A stretch of 64,000 nt of DNA from Torymus aiolomorphi. Lineage: Eukaryota; Arthropoda; Insecta; Hymenoptera; Torymidae. A program made the position numbers and the translations under genes. Positions 28,183 through 41,409 of the stretch are shown piece after piece; positions within the stretch are counted from its first letter, which is position 1, and each line of letters starts with the position of its first letter. The stretch is from NCBI GenBank assembly GCA_036365515.1, contig CM070873.1:229291876-229355875 (forward strand), given 5' to 3'. The notes beneath the pieces are model-generated. The model was not told where the DNA came from. It was given only the letters and a program-made list of their open reading frames with translations, and ran no database searches.

Positions 28183-31100
28183 TTGACATCTGACAAACAC
28201 ATTCCTTTATCACAGTCATCGTATTACACGTGTGAATTCTATGCAACCGCAAATATTTATCGTCTTGAAAAAATTAAAAAGCATGAAAATAAGAAACATA
28301 ACCATTCAATTAATAGAAAATCAATAGAACACACACTTTACAAACACTGAAAAATTAAGAACAAACATAACATTAACTCTCAAGTACCCTTGACTTCGTA
28401 ACGAACGATCGAACGCTCGGGAAATATACCTCACATACATAATTGCGTGCAGCCTAGGACAAAAGAGCAGAAGGATTATCCCATCAGGGCAATTGGCAAC
28501 AATTCTCTCTCTCCTACAAAGTCCCCATTTCCGGCAGCGCGTGCGCACGCCCGCACACCGTCTATATGCGAATGAATATATATGCTCACGCACTCGATAC
28601 TCCATTTTCGCATGCACGAACTAACCAAGAGAGCGAGAGAAAGATTAAGACAGCGGCAGGAGGGTCGTGCTTACGTACGTACGTACATATATACTCTCCG
28701 GTCTGGACGCTCACGCGCGTAATTGGGGGGAAGGCATTACGCTCGCGCGCTCTCTCTCTCGCGTATATAACTTACGCGAGCAGATAATGAATCGATTATC
28801 GGGCGCGCCTCCGGCAGTATTGTATGCTAATGAGGAGACGAGCCGAGCGCGAAAAACTCGCGCCGTGCGCGCAGGCTTATAGCCCGCGAGCCTCGTGTGT
28901 GTTGTATATATGCATAGCGATGTTGCGCGCGAGCTGTGGTTTCCGCGTGTAAGAGCCTCGTGAAATAGGTGAAATTGTTGCTGGGCATTTGGTCGGTGTC
29001 TTGGGTAATGGGGAGAATTCAGAGGCGCAATGAGGGAGTAAGGCGTGACCGTATATAGGTATTAAAGTATCGTGTAAAATTGTGTTTAAATAAAATCACT
29101 TTTTTATGGAATTCAATAACAGATGTTGTTATATCGTTTATCGCGATTTTGTAGGTTTAAAATAAACTTTTAGCATTTCTTAATAAGGATCGTTTACGGT
29201 TACTAACCAAGTTCCTATGAGTTCCCGGAAGTTTTTTTAGAGCCATTTCCTATGAAACCCTTTGGACTACATAAAGCTGCACGAAGTGGTTTGGCAATAA
29301 CATATTTTTATGATGACCCGTAATAACTTGGGACCATTGTTCTCCCGCTCTTCAGAATAATAAAAACAAGTCAAATTGCATTTTCTCGCTTTGTAATGGT
29401 GGATGTTGTAAACATAAAAGTGCGAACAAAATAATACTTTCGCAACTGTCGTATATATATACACTCTTAACTTTAGATCTCCGGGAGTAAAGCGAACAGT
29501 AGATTCTGCCGAGAGATATATTTCTTTATAGCGTTATAAACGTGGCTTGTCATGGTAACAAAGTTTTTTTGGCTGTTCTTTTCGCAAAGATAAGAGTGGA
29601 AATTGTGTCAACAACATTTTACGCGAAAAATTGCAAAAATTTCTTTAACCGCTAAGGTCATGATAGTACTGTCCAAAAACAGCACTGAATATAATAACCG
29701 TTTAAAAAGCATATTTTGCAGTATATACGTTTATTTAAGGTAAACTATCATCATTCACAGATAAATAAGCATACCCATAAATATAACTGAATTATCATAC
29801 CTAATAAAAAACATTTAAATATTTTGACTCGTTCACGCAGCCACTACAGCAAGATTAACATCCACATCCATATACATCAGTCTCGCGCCCATCGTTCTCC
29901 CACCGTTCCCAACTTCTTAATTAAAGTGAAATTACCTCGTCCCGAAACACTTGAACAAAAAAAAGAGTTAAACTTTCCGAGAAAGAACTTCCGTAAGCGG
30001 CGTGGGCGCTCCTAATGAAAAATACAAGATAAAAGGCTCTCCATCTAAGAATATGTAAGGATCGCGGGTATTAATTAATCTGGGAGGGCGCTTAGTCGCA
30101 AAAAGTTGGAATAATTAAAGTAAAAAGCGAAAGGGAACAGCCTTGCGCGCGCGATAAGTACAAAAAGGGATGCGAAGTACCGCTTCTCTCTCTCTCTATC
30201 TCTCCTCTGCCCCGGAAAAAGTCGTCGCCTCTCGCTTCCTATATAACGAGAGTAACGAGGCGTTTCGGCGGCGCGCATCCGCTCAAAGACTCTGGATACC
30301 GCGATCCAGGCACCGAGATACAGTGAGCTGCCCCCTCCACGTTGTCGCGCCCTTTGTGCGGTGCGACACGCGCGCGTATATTTCATCATTAGACACACGC
30401 ATTGCGCGACTTATTTCTCGCGGAGGAAGATTTCGCTCTCGTGATGCAGCGCCGAATCACGTAAATCATTCTTCGGAATTCCTCGCGACTATACGGAGAA
30501 GACGCTCGCGCGTGAAATTAATCTCGGGGTTGCCGCTGCTGCCGTCGTCGTCTGCTCTCTCAGTCGTTCACCCCTCTGTGTTCCTTCCGTGTTCCTTCCT
30601 TCCTAGTGTGCGCGCGCGCTCTCGGTGCGTATAATACTCCCTCGTTTTTGTCTTGTGGGAGAGAGAGAGCGCGCAGAGAGGGAGAAAAGCAGCTCCGCGC
30701 GCGCAGCACCCCTCTTTATTTTTTCTCCTTCAATCTTCATCCTCGTCAGACCCGCTTTAGCGTTTTCGGCGCTCGCACGCGCGTCTACCCGCGTACAACG
30801 TCTGTCTGGCTTATTATCGCGGCTGAGTGCCTGTAAATAGTCGGCGCTTTGAGCTTTGCACGTTGACGGCGGGTTTTTATTATTTAGGAAAATTGTGATT
30901 TTATATAATGCAGCTTAATTAATTTTATTCGCGAAAATGTAGGTTTATAGCTTTTAAACAATGTTTTGGCATGACGTTACGATATCCGTCGATTAGCAAT
31001 AAAACTTTACGAGCGCTATATATGAAGTTTTATTTTATGCCTGCAAAACTTTTATACTCCCCATTACCTTAAACTCACCTTTTTGCCCGTTTGCTTGCTC

Positions 31101-34100
31101 GTTTTACTTCTATACAGACGACTTCCTCTTCTTAATCTTTTGATCTTTTCAATTTACTTCATTCCATTCAGTGAAAAAAGTCCATGGAAAAAACTCATCT
31201 AGTTTGGTAAACAGCGAATATGCTAGCATTTTAGGGTTGACTATATATGTATATTTACGTGCCTGCGGATTTTATTAGCAACATCAAAAGGTTTATTTTC
31301 TTTTGTTCCACTTATCTATACACTTAATCTTTTCTACGTATAACGTGGACCATCAGAATATTGAATCACCCATTCTCGTATTTCCTTAAAATACAGCTCA
31401 AAGAAGAATCAAAAGCGCGCCCCCTCTTCTAATGCGACCGCGTAATTTCAACTTGAACTTACAGCACACTTTTGCCCCGCCAAGCGCCACTCGCGTATTC
31501 GCATTTCATAAATAATCATCGGCTCTCTCTCTCTTTTTCTCTTTCACTGGCTCTCCGTTCGTGAGCTCGGGCACGAGCATATATACAGTTTTACTCTTTC
31601 AGGTTTCCCCTCTTTGTCGAAGTCCCCGGTCCGGTTCTCCGGGATTTATTCAGGCATGGCAGCCAGTGCCGGCCGGGAGAGCGAGGGTGTCGATCCTATC
31701 CCACACACGCACACACAGGCGCATACCTTCTCATCTATACCCACGTTTATATGTACATATACGTATGCATATATACACGCAGAGAACTCAATACACGCGC
31801 GTGCGTAATGTGTATATTGCCTTGTGCGAGAGGGAGAGAGAGGCCGCGCCGCGGGAAATCATAAGTGCGTAACTAACCGACAGTTTGCGGGACGCGCGCT
31901 GCTCGCCCGTCCGTACACATACTGCATGTACATACTCGTGTGTCTGTGTGTATATTACGCACATCAGGGGAAATCGAACGAAGGGAGAGATAGAGACCCA
32001 GGAGAGGTATAGCGATGGGGGATGATAGTTTTGTATAAGCATATAAGTAACGATGCGCGCGGCGTCGAATTAGCCATACGCTACTTGTCGGCGCACGGCG
32101 CCGCGAAAAATTTACGACGACGCATCACGCGCGGGCCTTTATTTGGCTCTTCTTCCTTCCTTCCTTCCTTCCTCCGTCCCCGCTTTTGCTGTCCATGTAG
32201 TGTCGCCGGCGCCGCTGCCGCCATCAGCGCGTTAAACTTTCTCTTTGTGGGGGCCCACACACAAAACACTTGGGAAATCCAGCGTTCGAAGAGCTTTGTG
32301 TCTTTCTGCTTTTTCCTGCCAAGTTTTTCCACAAACACACGCAGACACAAGCGTATATACACTCGTAGAGGGAGGGAAAGGCGCACCGATGATGACTTTT
32401 GTCGTCTCTTATATGAAAGTTGGACATTGATAGAGCGTGCACATGCGTGGTGCGTATATATACCTGGGGGAAATTCCCCGATGCGTGAAATAACGGGCTG
32501 TGTCTATTGTGAATGAGCGCCTTAATGGAGCTTTGTGCGATGCGCGCACAGGTACATATCGCACAGTCGTATATTGCGTCAGTCCTTTTCTTCGGTTCCT
32601 TCGGGAACATTAATTTGATTTTTCCGTGCCCTCATGCGCTGTTTAAAGCCTATATATTGCCACTTCGCAATCGGTTTTGAGGTATCGATCGTTTTCTTCT
32701 TTTCAATAAACACATGGTGCTGCCGTTATCTGGGTGAACTTTGTTTTCTCGCGATAAAAGCAACAATGAAGAGTATGACTCGTGTATCGATAAATCGACA
32801 ATGGGCTGTCTCTTTTTTAATCAATGCGATCTAAAAATAATAATTGTGATTCATAGGCTGAAGTGATTTTATAACATGACTACCTATCTACTACTGTTAA
32901 TCAGAAACGCTATATTTTCATAGACATTATATTTTATCTTTCAAAAGGACATTTGATACGCCAACCACTCCTTTCGATTTCCCAGATAATCCCTCAAAAA
33001 AGAAAGAAACTTTCCAAAAAAATGCAAGCGAAATCGATCACCATCATCGTATCATCATTACCAAAGACCCAACCCGACCAACCAAAAAAAAAGACTCGCG
33101 TGATAATTGCCGAAAATGGATCCGCAGCCGCTATGATAAGCACCACCGTGCGCACGTCACGTCGCGTTCAATCTCTTCGCCACTGCTAAAAGCTACAGAT
33201 TACATCTCGGGAATCGCACAGAGAGAGAGAGAGCTCGCCGGTCTTTGTCCTCTGTTTCGGAGTACCGCGCGCGCTCGCATTCGGGGGTTAGAGAAAATAG
33301 ATGGGCGTATCCCCGGTTCTCTCTCCCTCCTGGCATGTACAGTACACTGCAGACGCGGAGAGCGAGCAGCAGCCTGCATCATTCAATTTCGCGCGCCAGC
33401 TTTGACCCTTTCCGAGGGTAGCCACGCGGCTGACCTAAAGTGACCTTTCGAGAGAGAGAAGCCGAGAGAGACGGCAGCGGATAAAGGGCTAAAAGCGGGA
33501 TGGATTAAAGGGAGCGTGCTTCTTTTATCGAGCGCGTATCTGCTCATTAAAAGTTCTCTCCCACCAGTTTTCGCCCGCTACGAGACGCAATTATATGTTG
33601 GGATGGGTTATACCTATATATACCCACACACATAGAGATGCTTTCGATAGCCGTGATTTCGGGGTGATTGATCGGCCCTATAGTAGCGTGTATATAAGGG
33701 AGGTTACAGTGTGCGAGTATGCTACTGCGTGTGTTCTTATTTATTCATGGACGCGGTGTTGATTTTAATGGAACGCGCGATGTCGACGAGAGATTTCCAC
33801 GCGCGCAGCCCGAACCGTGTGTGTGTATACGGAATATAATTGATGGTCCCAGATAAGCGCCCCTCTTTTACGTGCTTTGTCCGGCTCTCTCGCTCTGTGC
33901 AGTGCGCGTTGGGAGAAGGGACTGTAATAATGCGGATGAGATTTTCACTTGGTGTATAAGCGTATAAATACAAACACACATATATAGATATACACCGCTA
34001 TAGGTACGTGTCATTCGAGGAAGCGCGGCGTTTTTCATTGTGCCCCGTACGTCTATACCCTTACCGCTATATTATACGAAATTATTGATACGCTTCTTTG

Positions 34101-34455
34101 TCACGCAGCCGGCACCGCACACGCACACAACACCTTTGTACATATAAATACACGATAATTCGAGGCACACGCGGCGGGGATATAGAAAGCAGTAGAATTT
34201 AATTGCGCTTATTCCCACTACAAATCATCGTGTATACATATATATGCCAACCCAACCTGCGATCCCCCCCCCCCTCTTTCTTTTCGAATGATAAATTCTC
34301 TATCTCCCGCAGTCGCAAAACCCACAGACCGCTATCAATTCGGCTTACATATATATGTAGATACACACACCCGCGAAATAACGCGGGCGCCGCGCGCGGC
34401 AGCCGTCTCCCACGATGAAAACACACGCGAGAGATTCGCTGCAATCTGACCCCGA

Positions 34456-34487
<32 letters not shown>

Positions 34488-34652
34488 ACTCCTTCGAAGA
34501 GCCCAATGGCTGCACCATTGCACCGCACCTTCCACGCGGAAAAGTTCAGCGACTCGGGTGTAAAAAAGCTTAATTGCCGCGGCGCGAAAGTATCACGCGT
34601 CCGTGACTAATCAGAGCCCATTTAAAAGTCCTAACCTCTGCCAATCTCCCTG

Positions 34653-34655
<3 letters not shown>
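28183..34655. other. Long stretch without a recognised gene
   Basis: Alternating AT-rich and CG-rich blocks with many short GA, CT and TA runs (for example a CT run at 34458-34483). No supported coding, RNA or mobile feature. Open frames in the CG-rich parts overlap on several frames, as expected for CG-rich non-coding DNA. Confidence 0.4.

Positions 34656-34712
<57 letters not shown>
34656..34712. repeat. (CT)n microsatellite
   Basis: An uninterrupted CT run of about 57 bases. Confidence 0.97.
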
Positions 34713-34714
<2 letters not shown>

Positions 34715-37700
34715 CGGGTGTTCTGTGCCGCGCACTTTCTCCTCCTCGCCTCCGCGCGCGTCGCACCTACATTATGGACGTGCCTTACCGGCATGAGGCA
34801 GCCTCCACGTATATATACTATAAAAGGTGAGGCGTCGGCGGCGTCGTTCGACTTTTCTCGCGCGGTTAGAGAGAGAAACAGCCTGCAGGCGGTGTATAAC
34901 CTTCGACCTCGCAGCGCGCGGCGGCAAGGTTCACTGCTCTCCGACGCGCGGAAAATCTATATGGAATCCCCGTGATGTACTCTTGGCCTTCGCGCGCGGA
35001 GGGAGCTATTTCGCCTGATGCGAGTACGTGTCTATATATATATACACATAGTGGTGCCCGAGCGTACAGTCGATACAATGAGGAACGGCGACGAGCGACG
35101 CCGCCGCCGTAGCGTCTGCGTTGCGTACGTGTCGTGGTTTAGTTATGAGGTCGATCGACGAAAGGGAGATAGAGGAGGAGGAGGAGGGACGGGAGGAAGA
35201 GAGTAGAAGGTATAAGGCTTTTTTGATACCGATAACTAAATGCCTTCCACGAGGTGTATTTATATATGTATTGGCTGCATACAGCGGCCCGAGGCGACGA
35301 CGCCCCCCGCGCGTGTATATAGTCTCTTGGTTATTGAGGAAGTGCCGTTTAGGTGAATGGTATAATTGATAGGTTCGCGGGCGCGCGCACGTGTGTTTGC
35401 AGTCTCTTTTTTGGAGGAAAAATGCCGGGGATGGATTTGAATTATATACGAGTGTGTTCGGGGGCGGAGAACTATGTCTTGTTTTGTGGTCTATAGGCCT
35501 TAGTAATGGTATTCAAAAGTTTTGGGTTCCGGTATTACGTATAGTCATTGATTGGGAATCGTAATAACCAAACCGCCGTATATTTATGACACTTTTAAGT
35601 AAAATACTTTCCAGTTTCTTATAACATACATTTATACCACTCTAACCTCAAAATCACAACTTTGGTATGATTTTTCGGTGCTCGTGGTATAAAATACCGT
35701 TCGAAACGAGTGCGGAATGTACTATTATAGCATAGAGAATGGCAATATCTTATTAAAAAAGACATGATTGTATTTATATTATATTTTATAAACTCTATAA
35801 CCGCACATTTCGCGAGCGCATCTATACATATGTATATACTATAATCAACCAACTATCCGACCATTCAAATCACAAAAATATCCTGCAGTAGCAGCAGAAA
35901 AGAGTACGATGTGCTGCATCTCAAAACAACATTAATATACACCGCGTGCCGTGCGATCCTTTTCATCCAAGCCCATAACCATTCACCCGCGCGATAGCAT
36001 CAAACACGGTGGCAGCGGCAGCAACAACAACGGTGGTGGTATCGGAAAAGCGATGCGCCGAGGAGAGAGAGAGAGAGAGAGAGAGCATTGTTTCGCTATA
36101 CCATTTAAACGTTCACAGCGCACTCGCGAAATCTAATCTGCGACCCTGGCGACCGGCTCCCCGCGAGATGATATCCGGACCATTGGAGATGCGCGAGAGC
36201 GTGTATTCAACGGCGTCGAGTGGAGAGAGAGAGAGACTTGAGAGCCTTGTAATATAGGTGCAATGACACCGGCGGACCACTTGACGCGCGCGCTTCAAGT
36301 GTCTGCATTCGAATTAGTCGGGGCTCTCTGCTTTTGACAGCACGCGTGCGGCTTCGCGCTCGAACTGTCGATGATAATAATTGGCGTGATGGCTGACCGC
36401 GCGATGTTTCGTATAAGCTTGATGTTTTCAGGCCGATGGGATATTGCATTTTAGTGGTGGCGATTTTGTCTGTAATGTCAGTCTTCATTGTTTCGTTTTA
36501 ATATACGATTTTTTTTAATCCCTTCGTTAATATTTTCACAAGAAATGTAGAAAAAACTTTTATTTTTTCATTCCACGAGGATACCCTTTTATGTGGGTAC
36601 CCTTTTATTTTATTATTCGTATGATTAAAAAAGAATCTTTGTAAATGCTGGCAAATGCTCAATATTTAAAATGAACACAATAAAATACAAGCTTTGCATA
36701 TGAAATCACATGTATATATATTTGTTTTCATCTAAATTTTTATTTCATTCGTGTGGATTAAATTAGAGGCAAATAATAAAGACGTTGTGCTATACAGATG
36801 ATAAAAAATTTTAAAAAGAGCGCAGGTTTAAGTTTTTCATTACGTCGCAATTTAATAAATTAAAATTTTAGCTTGCGTGTATATTAAATTTTTTCCCAGA
36901 ATTCATACACCCTTAGCTAGAGTGAAAAGCATATCTTTAAAAACGTCAATCAAGTTTTTTGTGTCCCTATCCAAAACACGTTTGATTACTCATTGTAATT
37001 GGGTTTATGAAATCTTGACCCTATAATTTAAAATTTTCTCATTACCATCGTTTTAAATATGCAATAAATATTCACATACTCAATAATAAAAAAAAGATCT
37101 GTTTCATACGCGCATGTATTTGCATGTCATTTAATGCTCGATAGAGCGTACCCTAAACGCCCATCTATATACACGTGCTTCGTAAAGATCAATTTTTATC
37201 TCCTTCAAAATATTTAATGCAAACAAAATGATAACTGCACCATATCTTTACTGCTTACTTCGGGGGTAAGCAAAGTAGTTGTTGCTGCAGCAATCCCAGA
37301 TAATTATCGCTCTCGCTAGCTGCTCTCGCTATAAACTATTTCTGCACACAAAAGCTCGCTCTCCTCCGCGCGTTCCCTTTCTCCCTCTAATCTCTGCACC
37401 TCCCTATACTCTCTCGGCCGCGAGCCCCTATTTCCGTCTCCATATCGCCGCATTCGACTCTTCCCTTTTTATTAACCTCCACTTTCGCTCCCCCGATCGC
37501 TGCTACTACAGTTGCATCTCCAGTTGCAAATGCGCGCGCGCGTTCACACGTCTCATCCTTTTTTCCCGTACTTGCGCGTCTGTTTCTCACTTAACCGGTT
37601 GCACTGTGTGCCGCTGCCACGCTGTGGTGACGTTATTACTTAATTTTAGCCTGCGCATTTCTCGCGGCCCGTTCGTGCGAGTTTTACGGATGCGTCTGTG

Positions 37701-39189
37701 ACGATGTACATGCGCTGTGCGTGAGTCATATAGCTCGGGATTCGCCGCAGATGATGATGATGATGATGACGGCTGACGATAGTGGAAGAGGTCCGCCCGG
37801 ATGTGCAGTGCCTGGTTCTGGAGTTAAGTTTCATCTTGATTTCACTGTTTGTTTTCAAGTTTGCGCTTGATAATTGGCTTATGCGCGATAACACGCCGGC
37901 TCTGTTGAACTTACTTACGCGCGCGCCGGCTTTGATGCGACGTGTGTTGCATCTCTGCTTGCTACTCGTGTTTGGATTGGAGTACGGGAGAATGGCTCAA
38001 GGCCTCGGCGATTCCCATAGTTACTTCAATTACGAGATCTTATGAGTTCTCGCGTTGTTTTTATAATTCTACTATACTTATAAATGCGGTGATTTTTGTG
38101 CGCTTGATTCATTAGTTTTCTCACGCATTAGTGCAGCATAAACAATTCTTATTTTATTTTTCTGCAAGTTTACCAATGTATCAATAAAAAAAAAAAGTTT
38201 ATTTGAATAATACATTCATTTATACTCTTTTAATCTTCGAAAGAGATTACAAGAATGTTTAACAGTTGAATATATTTGGTTTATAAAACGTTACGTTAAA
38301 CGAGGTTAAAGCCTCGTTCCAGTCTCGTTGAAAAACTTACTTATTCTCTAATGTGTCATTCAAGGTAGCCACAAATTACCTCTGCAACCTTGTTAAAGTT
38401 GATTTTATATACTTTAGTACCCAAATAAATCAAATGAATTTTTTACATTTTGCTGTAAAATTAATTTTATATCTTGCAACCGTTATTTCCTTTTGATTAT
38501 CACACATTATGAATTTAATTTTATTATAACTAGTGAATCGAAGTAAAATTCGTTTAAGATTTGATTGCATAAATACGATGAATTAACATTTATTAATAGC
38601 CATTTGCGGTTTAAGTGATGAAACACTCAATCCGCCACTTAAGGAATAAAGTTTGCAATGATAAATGACAAGATAGAAATATACGTTTGTTGATCTAATA
38701 CTCATATTTTTCACGACATCCACGTTTATCTTTAGAAATTACTGTTTTGAAAAATTATCCAAAATAAAAACTTATTTAATAAAGCCATTACTTGAATCCG
38801 ATACAAAGCATCTTAATTAATTAACGACAAGATAGCTCGTGCTAAGACCGTTATCTATACACCATCCACCTACATCATCAACATCCTCCCGTCGATTCTT
38901 CTTCCCTCCCCTAAACCTGACCATTACACACCCTTTTTGAAAAAAATCAAATCCTCGCTGGACCACGTTCGTTCGTTATCCATCTTGGGGCGATAACAGT
39001 AACAGCAAAAAAAAAGGAGAGAAAAGAAACGACAGCAGCGAAGGATCGGCCCGACCGCGCGAACAAATACGTTTTCGGATTCGAGGCTACATGATGAATT
39101 GCGGTCAAGCGATGTCAATCTTCTTTTCCGAAAGCCATTAGTAAGAGGAGAGGAGGAGAGGTTACGACGCGATCTATGTGTGCACGCGC
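34713..39189. other. Long stretch without a recognised gene
   Basis: CG-rich to about 36400, then AT-rich to about 37270, CG-rich to about 38050 and AT-rich after that. Small repeats include a GA run at 36065-36086 and a GAT run at 37750-37770. The + strand frame at 37782-38045 is rich in Leu, Val and Phe, but it starts with GTG and matches no family I know. Confidence 0.4.
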
Positions 39190-39208
39190 GAGAGAGAGAG
39201 AGCGAGAG

Positions 39209-39286
<78 letters not shown>
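39190..39286. repeat. (GA)n microsatellite
   Basis: A GA run of about 97 bases with a few CGA interruptions at its start. Confidence 0.97.
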
Positions 39287-39288
<2 letters not shown>

Positions 39289-41212
39289 ATATAGGCATGA
39301 CGCGCGGTGAGAACGAATGTGTGTGCACACGTCTAAGTTCCACGAAGAAGCGCGAAAGCGAGGCTCGGGCGTCGCTGACGTGTCTTGGACACCGCAATGA
39401 GTAACAATTGATCCGCCAATATATGTGTGTGTGAGAAAGGCGGAAAGAGAGATGCTAGAGCACGGCGCCACCCATATGGAGTTGACACATCATCGTCGCG
39501 TTATCAGCGATGTTGGAGGATCACGAACGAAAAAACAATAAAGAACGGTTAATTGGTCCTTATCTTGTGTAAAGCTTGTCCGATTATTGTTGAAATTGAT
39601 TTGTCGAGGATTTGACGTGCTTCCCTATCGTTGTTTTATTCTTTGTTTGGAGTCACCTCGTACTGTAATTTAATTGTTGCCTGTATTGTATATGAATCAT
39701 AATTTAATGTTTTATACGTAAATAACGATAAAGTGAATGACATATAATATGTACATGCATTAATAAACGTTTTATAAACGTGACGCGATAAAAATTTTTA
39801 TGGAAAATATTTTCGAGATATAGGATAGGGACGTTTTAACAGAGTTAAAGGTAAAAAACTAATTGGATCAGTTAGCCATCATTAAAGCAATCAAAGTCAA
39901 ATCCGTAAAGCTGTAATTCCCAACGAAAATTAACCGACCCCTCGAATTAATCCGCGGTGACTTTCGTCTAAGAACTAAATTACTCATTAAGGAAAAAGTC
40001 GTCGCGTCCCGTCCCCTTGTCATTTTTTTTTTTCATACCACAGGATTAAGGGATCCATGCGTGTGATTGGAGCTTCGTCGTCTTGTTCCATCTTCGGCGC
40101 GCATTGGGAAAGGGAGAGGAAACGACGCCAGAGACGGATGGGAGAGGGAGAAGCAGCGCAATATAGGGAAAAAAACGCCCCGTCGTCGTCGAGAGCACAC
40201 ATAAGCCCCCCTCGCTCGTTCTCTATGAAATTCCGAGTAATTAAACCCATCGGTGGATATTGCCCGCGCGGACGTAGGTGGTGCGAATATATTGCACGTG
40301 CTGCGCTGCTCTTGAGTACTGTCGTTTTATTCGAAGATTAATTTTATCTTTATTATTATACGCTCGAATATGTATGTGAAAGTTTCAATTAGCCGCGCGG
40401 GTTTATCAGCTGTTAATTGTCACGTAAGTGGAACTGCCTTTTTTCTGCAATAAGTATATATAAATAAGGTTTAACATTATTATTTCAGTATACTCTGTGG
40501 TCATTTGAAAAATTACAGCCTCGTGAATATATACGTATGGATTTTCTATTTCAAATCGCGCGTGCTTATAAAAAGCTATACTTTTCCTTTCGCGCTCGCA
40601 CGCGCGCAGCTCTCGCGCGTGAAAGTCAAATTAAGCTGTAAAATATCAAAAATTAATGACAGTACTCAATAATTTTACGCGATAAAGCGGAAAAACACAC
40701 GCGCGCGTTCGAGAGAGATCTGGAGAGAAAAATACATATCCTATATAATACGCTGAACGGCAGCATCGGCGGCGCCGACAATCCGAAAACTTTCTCTCGC
40801 TTCGCCACCTCCGACCATATAAAGGGAACGCCCAATCATTTACGCAATTACACCCGCGCACACAGGCGCGCGCTCGTCGATTGTAACGATCGCGTAAAAA
40901 TACACTGCGAGGCCGAAGGAGAAAAAATATTATAGTTGTCGAATCGTATCGAAAGTTACGAGTTTTCGATAAAATACTGCCAATAAAGATTGTGTTTTTA
41001 TCGTCCATAAATCGCTTTTAATCGATATTTCATAAATATTAGACGCAACTCGTATATGAATACGCTGCGCGTTGAAGAAAAGCAATAGGCATATTTTATG
41101 CGTATTTATTTTTACCTTCTTTCAATGTCCGTATCTTCAATATTTCTATTTATCATATTTATACGCAAATACTTGGTTATATAAAACTATTTTAGAAATT
41201 TCTATAATGAAA
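39287..41212. other. Stretch without a recognised gene
   Basis: Mixed composition up to the edge of the foldback element. No supported feature. Confidence 0.45.
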
Positions 41213-41220
41213 TAAATTCC
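41213..41220. repeat. Target-site duplication, left copy
   Basis: TAAATTCC directly precedes the left end of the foldback element and is repeated exactly after its right end at 53191-53198. Confidence 0.9.
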
Positions 41221-41409
41221 ATGTGTTTGAAGTTTGCAACGTTGGGATCCAACGAAAAATCGATTTTTGAAAAATCGCTTTTTTCCAATTGGACGGAGTT
41301 TATTATCATAAAAAATGATAAAATACATGTAAAAAACCAAAAACCATTAAGAAAACAAGCCACCCCCACCCTCCAAAGCACCCTTTACGTAGACCAATCC
41401 ACAGAAAAA

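Noticed and set aside
37782..38045. Leu/Val-rich frame resembling a membrane protein exon
   Set aside because: It starts at GTG, matches no known family, and the T/G-rich composition alone explains the hydrophobic residues.
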